NCBI GenBank assembly: GCA_021323535.1 | Contig: JAJONO010000053.1 | Location: 1 to 55,807, forward strand | Direction of reading: 5' to 3' | DNA: 55,807 nucleotides | Source: Bacteroidota bacterium | GTDB lineage: Bacteria > Bacteroidota > Bacteroidia > B-17B0 > Aurantibacillaceae | Shown: piece after piece, positions 42,217-50,578 of the stretch | How the letters are laid out: each line of letters starts with the position of its first letter | Position numbering within the stretch: the stretch's first letter is position 1 | Position numbers and translations under genes: made by a program | The notes under the pieces: generated by a model | The model's database searches: none | What the model was told of the DNA's origin: nothing | The model's input: only the letters and a program-made list of their open reading frames with translations

Positions 42217-44643
42217 TTGAGAACCCTCTTCCTCATATCTATCCTCTTCTTTTCTTTAAGCTTTTCTGCCCAGAACAAAAACGTAAACGCCCTTCGTATA
42301 AATACTGCGCCAAAAATTGACGGACTTCTTGAAGATAGCTGCTGGACGAATGCCGAAGTTGCTAAAGATTTTATTCAGCGCGATCTGCATCCGGGACTTC
42401 CTTCCGAACAAAAAGCAGATGTAAAATTTGTCTATGACGATGAAGCAATTTACATAGGCGCCCAACTTTATGATTCTTCTCCTGATAGTATTCTGAGAGA
42501 ATTAAGCACGAGGGACAATGAAGCCAATGCCGATCTCTTCGGAGTACTTTTTGATACGTATAACGACGATATTAACGCTTATGGTTTTTATGTAACCGCC
42601 GCAGGCACACAAATCGATGCGCGGTATAGCGGTCAGACCCAGGATTTTGAATGGAACGCGGTATGGGTAAGCGCCGTAAAAATAAATAAGAACGGATGGG
42701 CCATCGAATTTAAAATTCCATATTCCGCATTACGCTTTTCAAAACAAAGCGAGCAGGTGTGGGGTATGAACGTTTGCCGTAAGATACGTCGCTTACGTGA
42801 AATGAGTTTCTGGAACCCTGTAGATCCTAAAATAGAATCGCTCGTGAGGCAATTTGGCGATCTTTCAGGATTAAAGGATATCAAACCCCCGGTTCGTTTG
42901 TCGTTCACGCCTTATGTGGCTGGTATTTTAAATCATTATCCTTACAACGATCCTACCATCGAAAACCTTACTTACAATTTTAGCGGAGGAATGGATGTGA
43001 AATACGGCCTCTCCGACGCGTTCACGCTTGATATGACATTGGTGCCGGATTTCAGCCAGGTGCAATCCGATAACCAGGTGCTTAATTTATCGCCTTTCGA
43101 AGTTCAGTTCCAGGAAAGAAGACCGTTTTTTACAGAAGGAACCGAACTCTTTAATAAAGGGGGATTGTTTTATTCGAGAAGGGTGGGAGGTACGCCGTTC
43201 GATTATTATAATGCTTACGCGCAATTGAACTCCGGAGAGAAAGTGATCAGAAATCCTGCGCAGACACAATTGATCAATGCTACGAAGTTATCCGGCCGGA
43301 CCGATAAAAAACTCGGAATTGGAATTTTTAATGCGCTCTCAAATACGTCCTGGGCTACCTTGCAGGATAGCGCCGGTGATGCCAGGCAGGTGCTTACATC
43401 GCCACTTACCAATTATAACATTGTGGTGCTCGACCAAGCTCTTAAAAACAATTCTTCTGTAAGTCTCATTAATACCAATGTAACCCGCGAGGGTCATTTC
43501 TACGACGCTAATGTTACAGGAACTGTTTTGAGGTTCAACGATAAAACCAACAGATATACCATTGGGGGTCGGGGCGTTTTAAGCAGCCGCATGTTTTCCG
43601 ATAGTGCCCAGGCGGATAATGGTTACAGTGCTAATTTTGATTTTGGAAAGAATGGCGGGAATTTTAAATGGAACATTTACGGATCATTAAATACGGATCG
43701 TTACAATCCAAACGATCTTGGCATTCTTACTCTCACAAATAATATGGAGACGGGATTAATTCTCGGGTATCATATTTATAAGCCGTTCTGGATAGTAAAT
43801 AACCTGCATAACAACATCACGTTCCAATATCAGCGCATGTATAATCCTAATGCTTTCTGGAATTTTGGTATATACGGAAATCATAATACCACTTTTACAA
43901 AACGCTTTGTAACCTGCGGAATTAATTATGGCATAGAACCAATAATTACGTATGATTATTATGAGGCGAGGGTGCCCAATCGTTTTTATACCTATCCGGT
44001 CAATTATAATTTCGGAGGATTTATTTCAACAGATTACCGCAAACCTTTTGCCTTTGATATTTCTACACACTATCATCCGTTTAATGAAAACGAAAGAGTT
44101 TATTTTGATCTATGGATTTCACCTCGTTACCGGGTAAACAATCGTCTTTCTTTTATTTATGAAATTGGCAATAATCTGAAAAATGATGATATAGGTTTTG
44201 TTAATTATGATGCAGCAAGCGATACGATTACTTTTGGAAGAAGGGACATGCATACTGTAAATAATATTCTGTCGAGCGTGTATAAATTTTCCAATAAAAT
44301 GTCGTTGTCGTTTCGTCTCCGTCATTATTGGTCAACCGCCCAATACAAAGAATATTACCAACTTGGCAAAGATGGCTACCTGAATTCTTATGCTTATCAG
44401 AATAATCACGATGTAAATTTTAACGCCTTTAATATCGACATGGTTTTCTTCTGGCAATTTGCACCCGGGAGCGAGTTGAATATTGTGTGGAAGAATTCTT
44501 TATTGAAACGCGAGAGCGAAATTGATCCGGATTATTATAACAACTTCACAGGTTCTTTAAATTCCCCGCAAAATAACATGATCTCGGTAAAAGTGTTGTA
44601 TTATATCGATTACAATACGGTGAGGCGGGGCTTCAGAAAATAA
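42217..44643 (+). CDS. CBM9-like/DUF5916 outer-membrane protein (TTG start)
   Basis: An 808-residue protein. The only start that keeps the signal peptide (RTLFLISILFFSLSFSAQ) is a TTG at 42217; no in-frame ATG lies nearby. Residues about 28-210 form a CBM9-like domain (IDGLLEDSCWTNAE, DDEAIYIGAQLYD, WAIEFKIPYSALRF). About 220-808 is the DUF5916 region with beta-barrel-like alternating strands (VPDFSQVQSDNQVLNLSPFE, FFTEGTELF). Such proteins are outer-membrane, function not established. It stands alone between word repeats and a converging PaiB-like gene. Confidence 0.9.
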   Translation: MRTLFLISILFFSLSFSAQNKNVNALRINTAPKIDGLLEDSCWTNAEVAKDFIQRDLHPGLPSEQKADVKFVYDDEAIYIGAQLYDSSPDSILRELSTRDNEANADLFGVLFDTYNDDINAYGFYVTAAGTQIDARYSGQTQDFEWNAVWVSAVKINKNGWAIEFKIPYSALRFSKQSEQVWGMNVCRKIRRLREMSFWNPVDPKIESLVRQFGDLSGLKDIKPPVRLSFTPYVAGILNHYPYNDPTIENLTYNFSGGMDVKYGLSDAFTLDMTLVPDFSQVQSDNQVLNLSPFEVQFQERRPFFTEGTELFNKGGLFYSRRVGGTPFDYYNAYAQLNSGEKVIRNPAQTQLINATKLSGRTDKKLGIGIFNALSNTSWATLQDSAGDARQVLTSPLTNYNIVVLDQALKNNSSVSLINTNVTREGHFYDANVTGTVLRFNDKTNRYTIGGRGVLSSRMFSDSAQADNGYSANFDFGKNGGNFKWNIYGSLNTDRYNPNDLGILTLTNNMETGLILGYHIYKPFWIVNNLHNNITFQYQRMYNPNAFWNFGIYGNHNTTFTKRFVTCGINYGIEPIITYDYYEARVPNRFYTYPVNYNFGGFISTDYRKPFAFDISTHYHPFNENERVYFDLWISPRYRVNNRLSFIYEIGNNLKNDDIGFVNYDAASDTITFGRRDMHTVNNILSSVYKFSNKMSLSFRLRHYWSTAQYKEYYQLGKDGYLNSYAYQNNHDVNFNAFNIDMVFFWQFAPGSELNIVWKNSLLKRESEIDPDYYNNFTGSLNSPQNNMISVKVLYYIDYNTVRRGFRK

Positions 44644-44662
44644 AATTCTGGTGTTGGTTACG

Positions 44663-44695
44663 CAAATTGTTCATAGCTGTTATGAATCGAATTTG
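44663..44695. terminator. Possible bidirectional terminator
   Basis: An imperfect hairpin (CAAATT/AATTTG outside, TTCATA/TATGAA inside, loop GCTGT) lies between two converging genes and overlaps the stop codon of the PaiB-like gene. There is no clear T run, so this is weak. Confidence 0.35.
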
Positions 44696-45348
44696 TTTGA
44701 ATCCCATTGCACACCCGGCGGAAATAACTCTTCTTTTCTTTTTTTCATCTCCTGAGCTATCAATGCACTGTTTCCGCCTTGACTTTCTAATTGCTCTATA
44801 ATGTTTAAATAGCTTTTTTCATCTCTGTTCTGACTCAGTTTAAAAACATTTTCAATGGTAGAAACTTTGATTTCAAATCCGGCAATGGCCGGCAGCATTT
44901 TATTTAAAAATTCTTTAGGCAGATTGTCAAAAAATGTTGGCGACGCAGTATTATTTTTTTCAAAATAGAGTGTCATTCTTTTCATGAAGCCGACCAGTTC
45001 TTCGTCTGAAAGAAATTTTAATTCACCTGCGATATGAATGCTCATATAATTCCACGTTGACCCGATTTGCGGGTTTGAATACCATGAAGCGCTTACATAT
45101 GCATTAGGACCGGTAAAGACCAATAAGGCTTGTGGATTTTCTATAAAGGCTTTATGATGGTCTGTATTTCGCATAATGTGTCCTTGCAGATATAACTCTC
45201 CATCTCTTATCTCGGTAAGAATTGGAATCTGAGTGGCAACTTGTTTACCAGAATTAAAACTACCGGTTAAAAACGCAAAAGGATAATCACGGAAAAACTG
45301 TAATAATCTGTCTTTGTCTTTCTCTTTGAAATATGAAAAATGGTACAT
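44680..45348 (-). CDS. PaiB-like FMN-binding protein
   Basis: A 222-residue protein of the FMN-binding negative transcriptional regulator family: FLTGSFNSGKQVATQIPIL near the start, LQGHIMRNTDHHKAF, VFTGPNAYVSASWY and TWNYMSIHIAGEL in order. Length is usual. In Bacillus, PaiB accompanies a polyamine acetyltransferase and affects sporulation and protease genes; no acetyltransferase is next to it here, so its role is open. Cytoplasmic. Confidence 0.9.
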   Translation of the reverse strand: MYHFSYFKEKDKDRLLQFFRDYPFAFLTGSFNSGKQVATQIPILTEIRDGELYLQGHIMRNTDHHKAFIENPQALLVFTGPNAYVSASWYSNPQIGSTWNYMSIHIAGELKFLSDEELVGFMKRMTLYFEKNNTASPTFFDNLPKEFLNKMLPAIAGFEIKVSTIENVFKLSQNRDEKSYLNIIEQLESQGGNSALIAQEMKKRKEELFPPGVQWDSNKFDS

Positions 45349-45369
45349 GATTTTTATTGTAAAAAGAAA

Positions 45370-45777
45370 TTACCTTGGTTTTTGCTGATTTGTTTTTGTG
45401 GTATCGGATTTTGATGTTTCAGAATATTTATATCTTGGAACATCATCCATTCTCTTACCCATAAAACAGCTGCTAAGGCTCAACAGGCTTGTCACCAAAG
45501 CGAGTAAGGCAACGCGAAGCGGCGTGAAAGAAATTGTATTAAAAAGCGATCTTAACTTAAGTAAAAATCTATCAGAAGCAGTTTTATCTTCCAACTGGTA
45601 ACTTTTTGCCCTGATACAGAGATACTCTTCCTTACTATTTTTCAGGTAAGTAGAAATTTCTTCTTCATTCATCTTCGAAAAATCCACAACTGTTTTTTCA
45701 CAGGCTTTGCAAAAACGTCCATGATTTTCTTTGATCATGTTGCTATAGTTCTCTTGACAAGGAGACTCGATCTTCAT
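45370..45777 (-). CDS. Small membrane protein with FCxxCxKxVxDF domain
   Basis: A 135-residue protein. The N-terminal part (1-55) has a motif common in Bacteroidota proteins, GRFCKACEKTVVDFSKMNEEEI, including the two cysteines. One membrane helix follows (about 88-108), then a short Lys/Ser/Thr-rich tail. The motif is often found ahead of TonB-like or carboxypeptidase-like parts, which are absent here. Function unknown. It lies 31 bases after the HPP gene. Confidence 0.75.
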   Translation of the reverse strand: MKIESPCQENYSNMIKENHGRFCKACEKTVVDFSKMNEEEISTYLKNSKEEYLCIRAKSYQLEDKTASDRFLLKLRSLFNTISFTPLRVALLALVTSLLSLSSCFMGKRMDDVPRYKYSETSKSDTTKTNQQKPR

Positions 45778-45808
45778 TGAAAGTAATTTTATTAAAGATA
45801 CAAAAAAT

Positions 45809-46396
45809 CTATTTCCACTTAAAGGGAAATCTTTTCAGACGCGTCTTTCTAATGGTTGGATAATTGCGGCTGGAAGTAATGTTGTTAAAGATAAGAGCTA
45901 CCAGGAGAAGAACGAGACAACCCGTTAACACCGGAGAAAAAACATAAATATATCCGAGCGCTTTTATTTTTTCAGAACCAATTACCGCGATCAGGGCCGT
46001 GGCTCCTCCGGGTGGATGAAGTGTTTTGGTAATCTGCATTATTACAATGGCAAGAGAAACAGCGAGCGGCGCGTTTAACCATAAAATATCGGGCATTAAT
46101 TTATACACGGTTACACCAACAAAGGCGCTTACAATATGTCCTCCCACAAGATTTTTAGGTTGCGCGAGCGGACTCTGAATAATTCCGTAAATAAGAACGC
46201 TTGATGCGCCGAAGGAACCGATCAGAAAAAAATTATCCTGCTGCGAAAATACTTTCCCCTGGAAATAAGCAATGAGTCCTATGCCCACAAACGATCCCAG
46301 GAATGACCAGAAATGTTCTTTAAAGTCAACTAATGTTTCTTTGTAGATGATGTATCGGGAAACCCGTATTGTACGCTTAATTCGCTTGCGGACCAT
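45809..46396 (-). CDS. HPP family membrane protein
   Basis: A 195-residue inner-membrane protein with four to five helices and the diagnostic TLHPPGGATALIAVIGS stretch (near 125-141). It also has the family motif SFGASSVLIYG and AQPKNLVGGHIVSAFVG. HPP proteins are linked in plants to nitrite transport; in bacteria the substrate is unknown. Its ATG begins one base after the selD stop, suggesting translational coupling to the selenium genes. Confidence 0.9.
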   Translation of the reverse strand: MVRKRIKRTIRVSRYIIYKETLVDFKEHFWSFLGSFVGIGLIAYFQGKVFSQQDNFFLIGSFGASSVLIYGIIQSPLAQPKNLVGGHIVSAFVGVTVYKLMPDILWLNAPLAVSLAIVIMQITKTLHPPGGATALIAVIGSEKIKALGYIYVFSPVLTGCLVLLLVALIFNNITSSRNYPTIRKTRLKRFPFKWK

Positions 46397-46397
46397 A

Positions 46398-47441
46398 TCA
46401 GTTGTTTATCACTATACAAAATTCGTTTTTAGCAGTAATCTTTCCAATGGGTTTGGCATATAGTTTAAGGCCGTTGGACGAAAGAAACCCTTCAAAATCC
46501 GCTTTATTCTCTTTTGAAACCGTTATCATTAATCCTCCATTAGTTTGAGGATCGTTTAATGTGAAGAAGGATTGCGCGCCAATATCTTTTACTTTTTTCT
46601 CGTAACTGTTCCAGTTGCGGTACATGTTATCAGGCACTATCATTTTTGAAGTGTACTCTTCAATACCTCTGATCACTGGAACATCGCTGTAATTTAATTC
46701 GGCAGATAATCCTGCCCCTTCGGTAATTTCAATTAAATGCCCGAGGAGACCAAAACCGGTAATGTCGGTCATAGCATTTACATAATCGAGTGTACCTATC
46801 TTTTCTCCGATCTTATTCAGTTGTGATAATTGCTCAATGAAAAGGTTTTGATGTTCTTCGTTAAGCACGCCACGTTTTAAAGCAGTGGCAAGAATTCCAA
46901 CACCAAGTGGTTTCGTAATGTAAATAAGATCGCCTTCCTTGGCCGCCGAATTTTTCTTGATATGTTTCACCGGAGCAAGTCCGTTTACCGAAAGTCCGAA
47001 CATGGGTTCAAGAGTATCAATGCTGTGCCCGCCCGCCAGGGTAATTCCTGCTTCATTGCACACAGATCTCGCTCCTTCAATCACCTGTTGCGCCAGTTCG
47101 GCAGGAAGTTTATTTATGGGCCAGCCAAGTAGGGCAGTGGCCAGCAAGGGTTTTCCTCCCATGGCGTAAACATCGCTTATGGCATTGGCAGACGCTATTC
47201 TTCCAAAATCAAAAGCATCATCTACAATGGGCATAAAAAAATCTACAGTGCTGATGAGAGCCGTTCCGTTTCCAAGATCGTAAACAGCTGCGTCGTCTTT
47301 GGTTGAATTTCCTACGAGGAGTTTTTCATCAACGATTCCTTCGCTATCTGATTTTAAAATTTTTTCGAGAACATCGGGAGCTATTTTACAGCCGCAACCA
47401 GCGCCGTGACTATATTGGGTCAATTTTATTTTTTCAGTCAT
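46398..47441 (-). CDS. selD: Selenide, water dikinase
   Basis: A 347-residue enzyme that makes selenophosphate from selenide and ATP. The N-terminal QYSHGAGCGCKIAP carries the catalytic Cys16 and Lys19; this is the Cys form, not the selenocysteine form. Downstream are DDAAVYDLG, ALISTVDFF and GGHSID motifs, and NDPQTNGGLM near the C-terminus. It overlaps the mnmH gene by four bases (ATGA), matching use of selenophosphate by the tRNA enzyme encoded just before it. Confidence 0.97.
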   Translation of the reverse strand: MTEKIKLTQYSHGAGCGCKIAPDVLEKILKSDSEGIVDEKLLVGNSTKDDAAVYDLGNGTALISTVDFFMPIVDDAFDFGRIASANAISDVYAMGGKPLLATALLGWPINKLPAELAQQVIEGARSVCNEAGITLAGGHSIDTLEPMFGLSVNGLAPVKHIKKNSAAKEGDLIYITKPLGVGILATALKRGVLNEEHQNLFIEQLSQLNKIGEKIGTLDYVNAMTDITGFGLLGHLIEITEGAGLSAELNYSDVPVIRGIEEYTSKMIVPDNMYRNWNSYEKKVKDIGAQSFFTLNDPQTNGGLMITVSKENKADFEGFLSSNGLKLYAKPIGKITAKNEFCIVINN

Positions 47442-48469
47442 TTTGTATCGATCAGTTTTTTAGCGATAACATCAGCATCGAGTTTATCGAAGGGAAAATC
47501 TTCAAGCTTTAGGTTTTCTCTATTGTGTAATCCATGCTCGTACGATTTGTCGTAATACTTCAGGCAAATTTCACATGTGGTTTTAAGATCGTTTTCTTTT
47601 AAAGCGTTGATGCAATCTTTGGTTTGTTCGTTACCTAAACGTTTTGTGATTTTGAGAATGGATTCTTCTAACTGTTGCATCGGGAATTTTCCGTATTCTT
47701 TTACGAGGTAATTCACGCGTTCTTCGAAAGGAAGATTCACATATTTTATTTTCGCTTCGCGCATCTGTGTCCACAAGCCCTCCGGAATTACTTTTTTTCC
47801 AATGAGGCGGGCCTCATCTTCAAGCCACACTTCACGTTCAGGATTCATATTCATAAACCGGACACACAATTCATTTTCGAATTGCTCCTGCGTTGGAGGT
47901 TCAGTTTCACCAAGCGCGCCAAATGCGGAACCTTTATGTTTTGCAAGTCCCTCAAGATCCACTACCTGTTCGCCTAGTTCTTTCAGTTTATGCAGTATTA
48001 AAGTTTTTCCGGAGCCGGTTCTTCCACTCAGCAACAAAATATTTTTAGGTGTATTAAAACTTGTAAGGGCAAATGTTCTGAAAGCTTTATAACCACGCTT
48101 CAATGTAAACACTTTCAATCCGTACATCTCCAGCAGCCAGGCAACGCTTCCGCTTCTCATTCCTCCGCGCCAGCAATGAACGTACAAGGTGTTTTCTTGT
48201 GCAAGCTCCCGTGCTTTTAAAACTAAACCGGCCATTTTAGGCCCAACAATTTCCAGGCCTTTTACAATGGCTTCTTCGCGGCCTTTCTGTTTATAGATGG
48301 TACCCACAACAGCGCGTTCTTCATTGGAGAAAAGAGGAATATTGGTAGCGCCGGGAACATGTCCCTGTGCAAATTCTTTTGGAGAACGCACATCTATTAC
48401 ATTTCCTTTTCCGGAAGAATCCCAGATAAATTTCTGTATGTCTAAGGCCTGAGGCATATTGCGAGCCAA
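47438..48469 (-). CDS. mnmH: tRNA 2-selenouridine synthase
   Basis: A 343-residue enzyme (SelU/YbbB). The N-terminal rhodanese domain has DVRSPKEFAQGH and the active Cys99 in YVHCWRGGMRSGS. The C-terminal P-loop domain has GRTGSGKT (149-156). It replaces sulfur by selenium at the wobble 2-thiouridine of certain tRNAs, taking selenophosphate from SelD, whose gene follows with a four-base overlap. No selA or selB is seen in the window, so selenium may be used only for tRNA here; the rest of the genome would decide this. Confidence 0.96.
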   Translation of the reverse strand: MARNMPQALDIQKFIWDSSGKGNVIDVRSPKEFAQGHVPGATNIPLFSNEERAVVGTIYKQKGREEAIVKGLEIVGPKMAGLVLKARELAQENTLYVHCWRGGMRSGSVAWLLEMYGLKVFTLKRGYKAFRTFALTSFNTPKNILLLSGRTGSGKTLILHKLKELGEQVVDLEGLAKHKGSAFGALGETEPPTQEQFENELCVRFMNMNPEREVWLEDEARLIGKKVIPEGLWTQMREAKIKYVNLPFEERVNYLVKEYGKFPMQQLEESILKITKRLGNEQTKDCINALKENDLKTTCEICLKYYDKSYEHGLHNRENLKLEDFPFDKLDADVIAKKLIDTK

Positions 48470-48639
48470 ATATCGGTATTTGCTCCGAAATACTTCAATA
48501 TTTTAGGCCACAGATCAGACTAATTTGCACAAATCAGATCAGGGAAAACTATCGAAATTCTCACCCACTAAAAAAGCCGCAGATCTATCTGTGAAGATCT
48601 GCGTAAATCAGTGAAAATCTGTGGCTGGAACAATAGTAA

Positions 48640-49092
48640 TTAAAGTTCTAACTCGGTCTTTATAAAATCTTTCGCACCTTCTGCTCCCGTAATTTCAAGC
48701 CAGAGTTCGTCAGGATTTCCATTCACCGATAAATTAAAAGTAAAAAAGTCGCAGCATTGCCTTTCGGCTTTTATAAATGTGATCAACTGATCAATGGTTT
48801 CATCGTTGCCCTTGAATTTAAAAGCATAACCATTAGTGAGTTCTTTTTTACCAAGAACCTGTTTCCGTAAATCTTCAATAACGGTTTCTTTTCTCTTCTG
48901 AAGTTCGGGACTTGTGAGTTTGCAGCTTAATTCAGTTGTTGGAGTAAAGGCCGCGGATGTTTTTTTTGATCCACATTTATCTTTACAACAGGGTTCCTTT
49001 TCTGAAACCTGCCGGTATTTATCGGGATTATCTACCTGATTACAACAGGTGCATCCAAAAAGTGTGACGAGGAATAATAGTATTTTTTTCAT
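48640..49092 (-). CDS. Cys-rich exported protein with ERQCC domain
   Basis: A 150-residue protein with a lipoprotein-like signal (FGCTCC). A Cys-rich linker follows (EKEPCCKDKCGSKK), then a C-terminal domain (about 85-150) with FIKAERQCCDFFTFNLSV and LWLEITGAEGAKDFI. Domains with this ERxCCPFF-type motif often lie near mercury, arsenic or other heavy-metal genes. It probably binds a soft metal in the periplasm. It lies behind a terminator, so it may be expressed at a lower level than the genes upstream. Confidence 0.7.
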   Translation of the reverse strand: MKKILLFLVTLFGCTCCNQVDNPDKYRQVSEKEPCCKDKCGSKKTSAAFTPTTELSCKLTSPELQKRKETVIEDLRKQVLGKKELTNGYAFKFKGNDETIDQLITFIKAERQCCDFFTFNLSVNGNPDELWLEITGAEGAKDFIKTELEL

Positions 49093-49110
49093 ATTATGAA
49101 TTCAGGTTAA

Positions 49111-49142
49111 AAATAAGGGCCCCGTTTCCGGAGACCCTTTTT
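49111..49142 (-). terminator. Terminator between two Cys-rich genes
   Basis: On the minus strand AAGGGTCTCCG pairs with CGGGGCCCTT (one mismatch) around a GAAA loop, followed by a T-rich run. It comes right after the stop of the 56-residue peptide gene. Confidence 0.8.
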
Positions 49143-49147
49143 GTTAT

Positions 49148-49318
49148 TTATTGTTTGCAGCACTCTTCTGCATTGGTGCATTTTTCTTTGCACTGATCTG
49201 GTTTGCAAACACCCATTGGACAGTTTTCACAATCCGATATGTTTGAGTTTGTATTCGCAACAACAATTGCGCTGGTAGCGATCAATAAAGTCGCACCAAT
49301 TAAAATGATTTTTTTCAT
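49148..49318 (-). CDS. Small Cys-rich exported peptide
   Basis: A 56-residue peptide. The start is set at the ATG giving MKKIILIGATL; the frame extends upstream, but that part contains the inverted repeat at 49335-49362. A signal peptide ends near VVA, and the mature part has eight cysteines in CENCPMGVCKPDQCKEKC and ECCKQ. It probably binds metal ions such as Cu, Zn or Cd in the periplasm. Family not recognised. Confidence 0.75.
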   Translation of the reverse strand: MKKIILIGATLLIATSAIVVANTNSNISDCENCPMGVCKPDQCKEKCTNAEECCKQ

Positions 49319-49334
49319 TGTTAAATGTTTTAAT

Positions 49335-49362
49335 GAAGCATACATTCTTAGAATGACGCTTC
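49335..49362. promoter_or_regulatory. Inverted repeat upstream of the 56-residue peptide gene
   Basis: GAAGC...GCTTC encloses CATTCT-T-AGAATG, in the 17-44 bases before the start codon. It could be an operator or a leader hairpin. The GAAGCGTC octamer formed on the minus strand here also occurs at 49788-49795, upstream of the CC-repeat peptide. Confidence 0.4.
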
Positions 49363-49390
49363 GTTTTAATAATTTCTGGATGATTATATG

Positions 49391-49415
49391 AAACAAAACT
49401 TCTGAAGTCTTGTTT
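49391..49415. terminator. Inverted repeat after the 109-residue Cys-rich gene
   Basis: Twelve-base arms (AAACAAGACTTC with GAAGTTTTGTTT) around a one-base centre, 13 bases after the stop at 49428 on the minus strand. There is only a short T run, so it may be a weak terminator or a regulator site. Confidence 0.4.
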
Positions 49416-49427
49416 TAAACTGAAGTA

Positions 49428-49757
49428 TTAAGCTCGAGGAGGCTGCCAGAGATCAGAAGTAAAGTCGGATAAAAGATACTGATCCTCTACGGCAGCACTT
49501 TTAGAAATGGATTCAAAAACACGGATCTCGATTTTCTTATGGTCTATCGGGCAAACAAAATAACAAAAGCAACACTGGCAGGTATTACACATCTGAATAG
49601 GGCAGCAATCGTTAGATGCCAGATCGGCCGTTTTTTCAGCATCAACACAATCAATGATCTGGCATTTACTGAGCACGCTCATGGTTGCCATTTGTACGGC
49701 AGGACAAAACGTGAGCACAAAAAATGAGAAGAATAATATGTGAGCAATTGTTTTCAA
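49428..49757 (-). CDS. Cys-rich exported protein (TTG start)
   Basis: A 109-residue protein. The frame begins with TTG at 49757, giving a signal peptide (KTIAHILFFSFFVLTFCPAV). The mature part has a dense cysteine block: NDCCPIQMCNTCQCCFCYFVC (about 50-69). Likely metal binding in the periplasm. A TACTTTTG box (plus coordinates 49763-49770) lies directly upstream, close enough that a leaderless message or a shorter protein is possible. Family not recognised. Confidence 0.65.
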   Translation of the reverse strand: MKTIAHILFFSFFVLTFCPAVQMATMSVLSKCQIIDCVDAEKTADLASNDCCPIQMCNTCQCCFCYFVCPIDHKKIEIRVFESISKSAAVEDQYLLSDFTSDLWQPPRA

Positions 49758-49836
49758 TATTTCAAAAGTACTAAAAATTTTTCCGCCGAAGCGTCTTTAA
49801 CATCTGTTAACGTTAAAAGTCTGCGTCTTTTAAAAG

Positions 49837-49867
49837 TTTGCCCGTCAGTTTTGCGCAGTTATTATTG
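49837..49867 (+). promoter_or_regulatory. Promoter of the CC-repeat peptide gene
   Basis: TTTG at 49837-49840, a 19-base spacer, then TATTATTG at 49860-49867. This fits the Bacteroidota consensus TTTG-N19-21-TAnnTTTG with one mismatch, 24 bases before the ATG at 49891. Confidence 0.5.
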
Positions 49868-49890
49868 ACTGTAATTAAAAACAAAATAAT

Positions 49891-49989
49891 ATGAACGATA
49901 TCAAAAATGAGAATTGCTGCGACAACGATAATTGTTGTGGTGATAACAGCAACACCAATTGCTGCGGCAATGAAAGTAATTGCTGTTAA
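49891..49989 (+). CDS. 32-residue CC-repeat peptide (metallothionein-like)
   Basis: A tiny open frame of 32 codons: MNDIKNENCCDNDNCCGDN and so on, with four Cys-Cys pairs spaced 4-7 residues apart and separated by Asn/Asp/Gly/Ser, ending ...SNCC. It has its own promoter-like box and a strong terminator 5 bases after the stop, both on the plus strand. That makes a real gene likely despite its size. It has no signal peptide, so it would bind metal in the cytoplasm. It converges on the sigZ gene. No known family recognised. Confidence 0.75.
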   Translation: MNDIKNENCCDNDNCCGDNSNTNCCGNESNCC

Positions 49990-49993
49990 ACGG

Positions 49994-50019
49994 AAAAGCA
50001 GGATGAGAGTCCTGCTTTT
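49994..50019. terminator. Bidirectional terminator
   Basis: A perfect stem of ten bases (AAAAGCAGGA with TCCTGCTTTT), loop TGAGAG, with A and T runs on either side. It serves the CC-repeat peptide (plus) and the sigZ gene (minus), whose stop begins at 50021. Confidence 0.88.
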
Positions 50020-50020
50020 T

Positions 50021-50569
50021 TTAAGTCCCACAAGTGGTGTAATTCGGTTTTGATTTGTAATCAATAATGTTTCCGTATTTGTCTGATGAAATATGACAGC
50101 ATTTCAGAAACATGTTTTTTAGTAATTGCCTTCCACGTTGAACACGGCTTTTGACTCCTGAATAAGAAATCTTCAGTCGTTTGGCGAGTTGCACCTGGTC
50201 TATGTTTTGAAGATCGGCTAAAACTACGGCTTCTTTATAGTGTTCAGGGAGTTTTCCAATGAAGGATGACATACATTTAACAAAGCGCTCGTTGGCAGAT
50301 GAATCTTCTGGGACCTGAATAATATCAGGAACAATCCTAATATTCTTTTTATCTTTTCTGAAATGATCGGTGATCGTATTTTTCGCAATACGTAACAACC
50401 ATTGTTTACATTTTTGTTCTTCTTTTAATTGATGAAGATTTGAATGCGCCTTAATAAACACATCCTGTAAAATATCATGAGCCATATCTTTGTCTCTGAC
50501 TTCCGATAAAATATAATGCTTAATATCTTTGTGATAATTTGTCCAGATTTGTTCGCTGTTAAGATTCAT
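50021..50569 (-). CDS. sigZ: ECF sigma factor, SigZ type
   Basis: A 182-residue sigma-70-like factor. I start at the ATG giving MNLNSEQIW; the 16 codons before it would cover the palindrome. Region 2 has MAHDILQDVFIKAH, and region 4 (about 120-165) LPEHYKEAVVLADLQ and SYSGVKSRVQRGRQLL. The Cys-containing C-terminal tail (LKCCHISSDKYGNIIDY, then a final Cys) is the mark of SigZ proteins and may sense metal or thiol state. No anti-sigma gene is adjacent. It faces four Cys-rich genes and probably controls some of them. Confidence 0.88.
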   Translation of the reverse strand: MNLNSEQIWTNYHKDIKHYILSEVRDKDMAHDILQDVFIKAHSNLHQLKEEQKCKQWLLRIAKNTITDHFRKDKKNIRIVPDIIQVPEDSSANERFVKCMSSFIGKLPEHYKEAVVLADLQNIDQVQLAKRLKISYSGVKSRVQRGRQLLKNMFLKCCHISSDKYGNIIDYKSKPNYTTCGT

Positions 50570-50578
50570 GGGATAAAA

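Noticed and set aside
48640-49757. The Cys-rich proteins as extra MNIO substrates
   Set aside because: They lack the MKLSH leader and the C-terminal CxxCGxG, and they are nearly 40 kb from the enzyme.
49813-50064. Minus-strand frame of 83 codons with Ile/Val-rich hydrophobic stretch
   Set aside because: It runs across the bidirectional terminator and is antisense to the CC-repeat peptide; its hydrophobicity comes from the complement of Asn/Asp codons.
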